Assembly (NCBI GenBank): GCA_963585895.1
Contig: OY757904.1
Location: forward strand, 21,582,793-21,646,792
DNA: 64,000 nucleotides
Direction of reading: 5' to 3'
Origin: Sepioteuthis lessoniana
Lineage: Eukaryota > Mollusca > Cephalopoda > Myopsida > Loliginidae
A program made the position numbers and the translations under genes. The notes under the pieces were generated by a model. That model was not told where the DNA came from, did not search any database, and saw nothing but the letters and a program-made list of their open reading frames with translations. Shown one piece after another: positions 57,405-64,000 of the stretch (positions are counted from its first letter, which is position 1; each line of letters opens with the position of its first letter).

Positions 57405-57720
57405 AAGATTAAAAGATGAAAGAAAATACATGTCAACAGACAAATACTTGGATCTTGTCAAAGAGTTGAAAAAGCAGTGAAACATGAAGGTGACAGTGAT
57501 CCCCATTGTATTTGACGCTCTTGGAATTGTCTCTAAAGGCTTCAAAAGATTGAAGGAATTTAAAATCAGAGGAAGCATTCAGACCATAGCCTTGTTAAGA
57601 TCAGCTAGAATACCGAGAAGAGTTCTGGAGACCTAGGAGAATTGCCATCATTCAAACTTTAGTGAAAAACTACCAGTTAAAGCTGGTGTAAAAAACATGC
57701 AAGGCGTGAAATAATAATAG
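57405..57720 (+). pseudogene. LINE C-terminal fragment (second LINE family)
   Basis: Plus strand reads MKVTVIPIVFDALGIVSKGF, then RLKEFKIRGSIQTIALLRSA and RIPRRVLET. It matches the TTVIPVVIGALGMIKKG...LQKIALxGTAHILRRVLS tail of a non-LTR reverse transcriptase. It ends with an AATAATAATAG tail. Truncated at the 5' end, as is usual for LINEs. Confidence 0.75.
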
Positions 57721-58497
57721 AATAGCAAATGTTGTCTATATAAAAATAGTTGACTAAAGTGGAAAACAGTAAAGTATATAAGTGAATGCCACAATCTGGT
57801 TCAGAAAAAGCATGAAAGCAGGCATTATTGAGTAGAGATGGCAATCCACTGAGAATTAGACAAGCAATTAAAATTTGACCACATTAACATATATAGTACA
57901 TGTCTAAATCAGAAACTGTCTTTGAAAATAAAACCTATAAAATTCTCAGATGAAAACAAATCATTTAATCATGGCTAGAAGACCAAACGTAGTTGCAATA
58001 AACAAGAAGAAATGGTATGATGAAATATTGATAAAGGATGAAGTGTGATGAAGTAGTGATAAAGTCAGTGGAGAGTGTGATGAGATAACATTAAGTTTAA
58101 ATATAATCATTGCTAAAATACAGCTGTGATCATTTCCAACATCTGTCAGGATTTATTGTTGGTGTATACATAATATTTAGATTAAATGTTTTAGATGAAA
58201 CATTAATTTACTTCAAAATAGTTAGATTCATAATGTAATATTATTTAGAAGAAAATTAATGTTTTATTCATTGTTTATTTCTGCCTTGGTAAAAACAGTT
58301 TCAGTCTTAATACTATTTGAATACACCTTCCATATAGCATACACTATCTTCCATTTATCAGTCTTAATTAACTGGATGTTTTCTTGTATTCTATACATCA
58401 TCATTTTATAACATAAATTACTCAGCTGTGCATATATCTATCTAAATTTAAAAAAAAAAATGAAGATTCATTTTCATACTTTTTGATTACACTATAT
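57721..58497. other. Unassigned DNA with a mariner-like scrap
   Basis: 58230-58330 repeats blocks of the 4547-4999 element (AATTAATGTTTTATTCATTG, TTATTTCTGCCTTGGTAAA, CAGTCTTAATACT). Otherwise unassigned. Confidence 0.45.
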
Positions 58498-58745
58498 TAG
58501 AGGTGCTTGTAGTACAATGGTTATCATCATAAGAAATGGACATAGCAACTGAGTTCAAAACCTGGATGAGGTTGTTTGTCTTTCACATGGGAAAGTATGA
58601 ATCCAATAGTAGGGCAGACTGACTCTTTAACACTGGTATTGCACAACTGGTCTAGGAGAAAAACTCTGAATTAAAACCTGTTCAACTCTGCTAAAAAAGT
58701 GACCTTGAGTCACATCCTGCTCATCTAGAGAGGTTGAGTAAATAC
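58498..58745 (+). repeat. SINE family C copy
   Basis: Head GAGGTGCTTGTAGTACAATG, GGTTATCATC (A-box side), GAGTTCAAAACCTGG (B box), AGGAGAAAAACTCTGAATT, ending ATCTAGAGAGGTTGAGTAAA. Diverged from 27058. Confidence 0.8.
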
Positions 58746-58805
58746 CCACACATATATATATGGAAGTAAATAATGGAAAAGAATCTGACAATATGTAGAA
58801 AAAAG

Positions 58806-59082
58806 AGCAAACAGAGTAGTCCAAAGTGATAAATTTAAGCAGGAAAGTCAATGCAATAATGTAAATATGTGAAGAAAGGAAGTGCATACGTAATATGCGC
58901 TTTCTTTGTTTACATATTTCCTCCATTATTTCCTGTATTCTATTAAACAACCATCATTATTCCTTCAACACTTGATGTCACCTTTTAAAGTCCTGATGAT
59001 GGTACATCAATACTGAAACGTTATAGCCTTGAGTTTCCAGCTTAAATAAATTCATCACTTTGGACTACTCTGCTTGTCAACT
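58806..59082. repeat. Fold-back element with inverted arms and a GATGATGG...GAAACGTT block
   Basis: GCAAACAGAGTAGTCCAAAG, TGATAAATTTAAGC (58810-58843) is repeated in reverse at 59040-59078 (GCTTAAATAAATTCATCACT, TTGGACTACTCTGCTTG). Between the arms lie CCTGATGATGGTACATC and ACTGAAACGTTATAGC, a block found in the ends of many Penelope-like and related elements. Confidence 0.65.
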
Positions 59083-59489
59083 GATATATATAAGTGAAAT
59101 GAACAAAGCAGAATAAAAACCTTTTTTCTTTCTTTTAAATTAGAAAAGTGCTCAAATAGAGAAGAATGAAATTTAAAATAAACAGTTTTCTCATCTCCCC
59201 CTGTCATTCTCATGGCTATAAGTTTCATATATTTGGAAAAAAAAAAATACAATCTTTGGGTGAAACATAACTTTTTTGTTGGTCCAAGTGTCATAATATT
59301 TTTAGAGAGTAATTAAAATCATTTCATCTATTCTAACAAGGTTAATATTTGGATTTAACCAAAATGACAACTCAAACAAATAAGTTATTTAGAGCTTTGA
59401 AAGGTGAAAGGAACAAATTTTTATAAAAACATTTATTTCTTGAATCAGAAATTTGCTCAAATACTGGCCAGTAGGGCAGGATAAAACCT

Positions 59490-59738
59490 AAAAGTTGGCA
59501 ACTGTAATTGAGGGCAACCCAAAGTCTCCCTTTTCAGTAGCTACAACATCAAGATGTAGGGGAGGGCATTACTCCTTTCCCTGGATTGCTCCACTTTACC
59601 CTTGATATGTACCTTATATTGCTGAGTGTTAAGCAAGGAGGTATCAAGTACCATTTTTAAAGTCTTTGGTATGACGCAACCTGTGATTGAACCTTGGTCT
59701 CTCGGACCATTGGCGAACACTCTACCCACTAGAACAAT
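59490..59738 (-). repeat. SINE family A copy
   Basis: Near-identical to the next copy 415 bp away: CTTTCCCTGGATTGCTCC, GATATGTACCTTATATTGC, GGAGGTATCAAGTA, TTGGCGAACACTCTACCCAC. Confidence 0.9.
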
Positions 59739-59800
59739 GAGCCGGTATTCTAAAATAAATTAATTTAATCAGAAAATTGTATTTTTCCAAATACACGAAA

Positions 59801-59834
59801 AAGTTTCATGTATTTGGAAAAATACATGAAACTT
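59801..59834. repeat. Perfect 15-bp hairpin
   Basis: AAGTTTCATGTATTT and AAATACATGAAACTT around GGAA. An overlapping alternative pairs TTTCCAAATAC with GTATTTGGAAA. Confidence 0.9.
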
Positions 59835-59905
59835 ATAATTATGAGATTGATATGAGTAGTTGAGAGAACTATATATATACACGTGTATATATAGTAATTA
59901 AAAGT

Positions 59906-60152
59906 AATGTTGGTGACTGTAGTTGAGGGTAACCAGACAGCTCTCTTTTCAATAGCTACTACACCGAGGTGTAGGGGAGGGTGCTACTACTTTCCCTGGA
60001 TTGCTCCACTTTACCCTTGATATGTACCTTATATTGCTGAGTGTTAAGCAAGGAGGTATCAAGTATCATTTTTAAAGTCTTTGGTATGACATGACCTGTG
60101 ATTGAACCTTGGTCTCTTGGACCATTGGCGAACACTCTATCCACTAGGCCAA
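59906..60152 (-). repeat. SINE family A copy
   Basis: Same subfamily as 59490-59738, sharing TATCAAGTA(C/T)CATTTTTAAAG and TTGAACCTTGGTCTC. Confidence 0.9.
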
Positions 60153-60349
60153 TGAGCAAGTTGGATGACAATATATATGCTTCCCAATGGTGGTTGAGCA
60201 CTCTGGCTAAGGAATTTACGGCTGCCGCTTGCATAATGTAAAGTTCTTCGAATGAATTGAGCACTCTGGTATCCGGTAAGGTATAAAATGTAAACAAACG
60301 AACGCTACTACTTCATACCTTATAATTCCCTAGCTGACATGGTACGCTT

Positions 60350-60412
60350 GTTGCCAGAGTGGTCTGATACTAAGTCTAACGTAAAGTTGGGCGGGTTTCA
60401 ATCCCAGCTTCA
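60350..60412 (+). repeat. tRNA-like sequence (SINE head or tRNA pseudogene)
   Basis: GTTGCCAGAGTGGTCTGATA (A box) and GGGCGGGTTTCAATCCCAGC (B box) stand 40 bp apart, with a TAAGTCTAACGTAAAGTTGG middle like a Leu/Ser-type tRNA. The stems are not clean and no SINE body was recognised after it. Confidence 0.45.
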
Positions 60413-60476
60413 AGTGTCCAACGTGTCTAGCCACACTGAAGAGTTGTGATACAATGAAACAGTCTGTCTGCGGATG

Positions 60477-60480
<4 letters not shown>

Positions 60481-60512
<32 letters not shown>
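60481..60512. repeat. (AT)n microsatellite
   Basis: Uninterrupted AT units, directly before the Penelope-like remnant. Confidence 0.95.
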
Positions 60513-60515
<3 letters not shown>

Positions 60516-60995
60516 CCCTACGACGAATTGAAATAACCTTGAAAATAATTAACTTTCTTGATGTCACACTCAATTTAGATAACGGCACCTTCAAACCTTT
60601 TAGTAAAAGCGATTCCACCCTCACCTACATAAATGTTAACTCTAACCACCTAAGATTGATATTGAAGCATATTCCACAATACCATGAACCAGAGGATGAA
60701 TAGACTATCTTCATATAAAAAGTTTTTTTGAGGAGAACAAAAAGATATATGATGAAGCTCTCAAAAATAGCGGATTCCAAAGTAGACTGGAGTATGTAAA
60801 CCCAGTGAATTCTGACTCTAAGGGACAAAATGTTACCATTGGCAGAAGTAGCAGTAGGAGAATCCCCAGACTCATCAAAGTAGGTGACAGGAATAATAAT
60901 CATTCAAATAGATGATGTAGAAATAGAAAAGTAATTTGGTCTAACCCACCATTCTGTAAACTTACCAACGTTAACATAGGAAGATACCAAGTGTG
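60516..60995 (+). pseudogene. Penelope-like retroelement remnant
   Basis: Plus strand reads INFLDVTLNLDNGTFKPFSK, then TLTYINVNSNHLRLILKHIP. After a frame change comes YDEALKNSGFQSRLEYVNP, then GRSSSRRIPRLIKVG, and after a stop NRKVIWSNPPFCKLTN. The order F-LDV-L...YI...SNHP...NSGF...IWxNPP is typical of the reverse transcriptase C-terminal part of Penelope-like elements. The palm motifs and GIY-YIG endonuclease are absent. Confidence 0.75.
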
Positions 60996-61019
60996 CATTT
61001 CCTCCATGGAACATAATAA

Positions 61020-61155
61020 TGGGGAGAGAGTTTATATAGGTATCTCTGTATCCCAAGAGTATTAATCTAGAAGGGAATGTAATAACACGGCTGGCGTTCA
61101 AACTCACTTCAAGAGTACTTTCCAATACTTTAGCTTTTACATCACAAAGACCTTA
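61020..61155 (-). repeat. SINE family D fragment (head side)
   Basis: CAAGAGTATTAATCTAGAAG, GGAATGTAATAACACGGCTG and GCGTTCAAACTCAC on the plus strand parallel the other D copies. Confidence 0.5.
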
Positions 61156-61307
61156 TTTTTTTTTTAGAGAAATATATTTAAAATGCTTTGAGAGAATAAA
61201 GCAATTTCCAGTCCAATTTGCAAGTGAATAAATTTGTGGGACCTACTTCTGCCAAATGTTATTTTTTCAAATTAACAATTTTCTAAATAAAAATATCGGC
61301 ACACAAA

Positions 61308-61333
61308 TTATATATATATATATATATATATAT

Positions 61334-61402
<69 letters not shown>

Positions 61403-61404
61403 TA

Positions 61405-61440
<36 letters not shown>
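61308..61440. repeat. (AT)n(CA)n(AT)n microsatellite
   Basis: About 130 bp of TA and CA dinucleotides, self-complementary at both ends. Confidence 0.95.
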
Positions 61441-61441
<1 letters not shown>

Positions 61442-61442
<1 letters not shown>

Positions 61443-61889
61443 CAGTAACATGCTAGAAGTGTTTCTGAAGTTGAGATTAACTATGTAAAGAATGAATTTA
61501 CTCTTTTGGATTTGAGATTTGTTTTGGACACCAATAAGTTTCTGAAACATATTTGACAAATAAAAACTTATTTTAATTAATCAAGAAAGTTAGGGTATTT
61601 CAATTTGATTTTAATCTTACATTTGTTTTGCATCCATAATGTACAAAATATCACTTAAGATATAGCTTTTTTAAAATTTAAACACATTTTTATGACATTT
61701 TGTTAATGAGGATAACTAAATTATTTTGTCATAAATTAAAAAGAAACTTCACTTTGTGTTTAATTTAAAAAGAAAGTAAAAAATAATATAAATTGAAAAT
61801 ATAAAAATATGCTTTTCTTTAGTATATATAAAACTTAAATTTAAATAGGTGTATCTACAATAAAATAAAAAATATATATTTGTTCATAT
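61442..61889. other. Unassigned AT-rich DNA
   Basis: No recognised repeat or gene. Confidence 0.4.
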
Positions 61890-62926
61890 TGTGACGGCAA
61901 ATTGATTAAAATCCCTAAACGGGACTTTATTTTCGCACGTGTGAAGACGGGGCAGGTTGGCACTTGATCCCCTACAGAAATAAGTCCTGTTCAGAGTTCT
62001 TTTCTCAGGCAGATAAGAACTGGCATATTACGTGAGGGAATAATTTAGGGCCAGACTGGCCACCGCTGGCAAAGGGGTCCAAAATTTCACACTATCACAC
62101 ACCCACCAGGCCACTAATCTTCTTTCCCTTAGATAATTGAAGAATACGGGCCTATAGGTCTTAGTTGTAATAATATTAATATTGCTACAGTCGGCAACTC
62201 CGGTTTCCCGTGTGATACTTTAGGAATTAATAGGACAGTCCTAAGCAAGATAATGTAAGGCGAATAGAAGCTGAAAGGAAAGCATGGAATAATAACATAG
62301 ACCACATGGTAAAATGAAAATACATAGGTTCTTTACTACGGTTATATATATATATACGTTCAATAAAATGTCAAACACATGCAATAGGATAGTCCATGAA
62401 TATAAATGTCTTTTCCTGGCTTTTATCCTTTTTCAAATTGAGAGAGAGAGAGTGGTAACAAAATTTGGGTGTAAAGGGAAAAATGTTCCAAAGTTACTTA
62501 TCTTATTTTTTTGATGGGGTTCCACTGGAGAATTTCTCTTCTTTCACGGGCTAATAGACTTTGTACTGTTTTTAATGCTGGCTTGAGAGACTCAGGTCTC
62601 TCATGTCTCAGTCTTTTGTCTTTAGCCCAGAGTAAAATGGCTATCGTCCATCTGCCACAAGGCTTGCTCAAAAACTACCTTGGTTTGTATTTACTTCCGT
62701 TGAGGGGAAGGGAACCCCACTTCCGTTTGGGGTCCCCCCGCCAATCATTTGGCTTCATTTTCTCCTTCCCCTTCCGATGTCCGGCGACCCAAGGTCACTT
62801 AGGTGCAAACATCTGTGTGACCCACATTCATTTCTAACGGTCACTTTTTGACTGCTAGATAATTTTAGTTCAACGGGGGGAGAGTATCATTCCCACCTCC
62901 TCGTCTCCGTGAGCCATCACGTGACA
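61890..62926 (-). mobile_element. LTR of a Ty3/gypsy-type element (3' LTR)
   Basis: On the minus strand it starts TGTCACGTGATGG and ends TTTGCCGTCACA, about 1.04 kb. It is preceded immediately by a polypurine tract (AAGCGGGGAGG, 62927-62937), which places it as the 3' LTR of the element whose integrase lies at 63506-64000. GC content is well above the AT-rich flank, with a sharp boundary at 61890. The far target duplication cannot be checked from this window. Confidence 0.7.
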
Positions 62927-62938
62927 CCTCCCCGCTTA
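62927..62938 (-). promoter_or_regulatory. Polypurine tract for plus-strand priming
   Basis: TAAGCGGGGAGG directly abuts the LTR start TGTCAC. This is the standard arrangement upstream of a 3' LTR. Confidence 0.65.
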
Positions 62939-62994
62939 AGAGAAGAAAGGGAGATGAATAGAAATACCATAGAAAAAAAAAAAAGGCAATTCAA

Positions 62995-63480
62995 TTCACT
63001 GTTCTTTCTCCTTTTCTTTCACTTTTTTTTTTTTCTCACTTTACTTTTCTTTCATCCCCTTTCTTCTTCACGCTTTGACGAATTCTTTCCTTTTCCTTTT
63101 TTCGTCCTTCCTAATTTTCACTATAGGGGGAAACAATTTCTCTTCTCTTTCTTTCTCTCTCTCTCTCCCTTTTCTTTTTCTTTAATCTCGTTTTCCTTTC
63201 TTTCTTTTTCTCTCTCGGCTTTTGGCCGTATCATATTTCAAACCTTGAGGAGGTAACTCCCTCTTTCTTTCTTCGTCACTTTTGACGACTTTATAATTTT
63301 AATTCTCAAGCTTTGGGGAGAAAACTTCCTTTTCTTTTCTCTCTTTCCCCTATTCGTCACTTGTTGACGAACCACTTTCTCGTCCATCTCATATTTCAAC
63401 ATTGGGGACGGGAATTCCTCATTTCCTTTAGTTTCTCTCTCTCTCTCTCTTTCTTTCTCTCAACAACTATGAGAGAATAT
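62995..63480 (-). repeat. Purine-rich tandem region with small hairpins
   Basis: On the plus strand, long C/T tracts (TTTCTTTCTCTCTCTC type) alternate with hairpin blocks CGTCA-CTTT-TGACG (63275), CGTCA-CTTGT-TGACG (63355) and CGGC-TTTT-GGCCG (63217). Each is followed by a TTCAA(A/C)..TTG(A/G)GGA block. Units are roughly 75-130 bp. On the element's own strand this is an AG-rich stretch between the coding remnant and the polypurine tract. Confidence 0.7.
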
Positions 63481-63505
63481 TCTGCTACTACATTTTCGTG
63501 GGGCG

Positions 63506-64000
63506 TTAGAGAAATAAACTTGGGTACTTTTTTATCAATTTTTCTAAGCCCTCTCTTTCTGAAACAGACAATTGGCCTAATTTTTCCTCGAATTTATTCG
63601 GCATTGCTGAGTTCTCAATTTTTCGAGGTTGGCCTTCTTGACGGACATACCTCTTCAATTTGTTTGTGTGACACACTTGTGTCTTCTTCTTTCCTTCGTT
63701 GGTATCAATTCTGTATGTCCTCTTGTCTATTCTCTGTGATATTACGTAGGGACCTACATACTGTCCATCACAGTGTGGTCCTTTATTTGATGATAGTAGC
63801 AGGACTTCGTCGCCCTTCTTGAATTCTTCCTTCTTAGCCACTTGTGAGGGTCCTCTTATCTTCCTCCTATCTTCTCGATAAGTATTAGGGAATTTATTCC
63901 TAATATTCGTTGGACCTTCATCTTTTCTCTGACGACTGGTCCTTTTATCTTCTTGTTTATTGAGGGGTGGAAGGTTCACTTCTTTCCTTTCCACTTTCTT
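63506..64000 (-). pseudogene. Ty3/gypsy polyprotein fragment: integrase C-terminus followed by reverse transcriptase start
   Basis: Minus-strand frame, open to the window edge. It shows EEFKKGDEVLLLSSNKGPHC, then GQYVGPYVIS (the GPY/F module of integrase) and QVCHTNKLKRYV. About 50 residues later comes SEREGLEKLIKKYPSLFL, which is the usual lead-in to reverse transcriptase (LxxLLxxFPxLFxDxP). Integrase before reverse transcriptase is the order of Gmr1-like elements. The frame stops at 63506-63508; a one-base shift continues NAPRKCS briefly, then similarity ends and purine repeats begin. The rest of reverse transcriptase and RNase H is absent. Confidence 0.75.

Noticed and set aside
57342..57578. 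78-codon minus-strand frame considered as an upstream GBA2 exon
   Set aside because: The real coding signal is on the plus strand (a LINE C-terminus), and the minus frame has no GH116 motif.
58627..58950. 107-codon minus-strand open frame
   Set aside because: It covers SINE C DNA and AT-rich filler with no recognised motif.
59959..60297. 112-codon minus-strand open frame
   Set aside because: It reads through a SINE A copy; the same peptide text appears from other SINE A copies at 44471, 49720 and 59541.
61256..61559. Open frames of Tyr-Ile repeats on both strands
   Set aside because: Translations of an (AT)n/(CA)n microsatellite.
62511..62837. 108-codon plus-strand open frame
   Set aside because: It lies inside the LTR on the opposite strand and matches no domain.
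62909..63256. 115-codon plus-strand open frame rich in Phe and Ser
   Set aside because: Product of C/T tracts in the retroelement's AG-rich region, read on the wrong strand.
63313..63822. 169-codon plus-strand open frame
   Set aside because: It lies over pyrimidine-rich repeats and the antisense of the integrase coding region; its composition (F, S, L rich) is that of a shadow frame.
1..64000. CRISPR arrays, bacterial operons, riboswitches
   Set aside because: The DNA is clearly eukaryotic (spliced gene, SINEs); no regularly spaced repeat-spacer pattern exists, and the tandem arrays have no unique spacers.

Overview
The window reads as animal nuclear DNA, most likely from a cephalopod and probably an octopus. 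It is AT-rich and almost entirely intronic or intergenic. It is packed with tRNA-derived SINEs, Tc1/mariner relics, LINE fragments, a Penelope-like remnant, LTR elements and long (AT)n tracts. The species call is inference from this repeat style and from intron length; no species-diagnostic gene is present.

One host gene is visible. Twelve minus-strand exons between 55245 and 15188 splice into 566 residues with consistent reading phase, every intron is GT-AG, and the last exon ends in TGA. The product matches non-lysosomal glucosylceramidase (GBA2, glycoside hydrolase family 116). Both catalytic residues are present: the nucleophile Glu in AYLEG (end of the exon at 45018-45184) and the acid/base Asp in DQTFDAW (exon at 29611-29717). 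About 350 N-terminal residues must lie beyond the right edge or in unseen exons. The gene covers at least 40 kb, with introns up to about 10.5 kb.

Layout. 1-15.2 kb is downstream of GBA2, with decayed mariner/Tc1 pieces and SINEs. 15.2-55.2 kb is the GBA2 body. Its introns hold two TA-flanked mariner elements (20.4-22.4 kb), the 5' half of a LINE (18.6-20.0 kb), a solo LTR, an apparently twin-primed LINE (26.2-26.9 kb) and many SINEs. 55.3-60.2 kb is an upstream intron or flank with SINE clusters. 60.5-61.0 kb is a Penelope-like remnant. 61.9-64.0 kb is the end of a minus-strand Ty3/gypsy element: an LTR, its polypurine tract, hairpin-bearing purine-rich repeats, then the integrase C-terminus running into the start of reverse transcriptase, an order typical of Gmr1-like elements.

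The repeat families interlock. The most abundant family has 55-bp internal subrepeats and shares its (AACC)-type 3' tail with a separate tRNA-headed SINE, which suggests a common LINE partner. I found no CRISPR array, operon or intact non-coding RNA gene.
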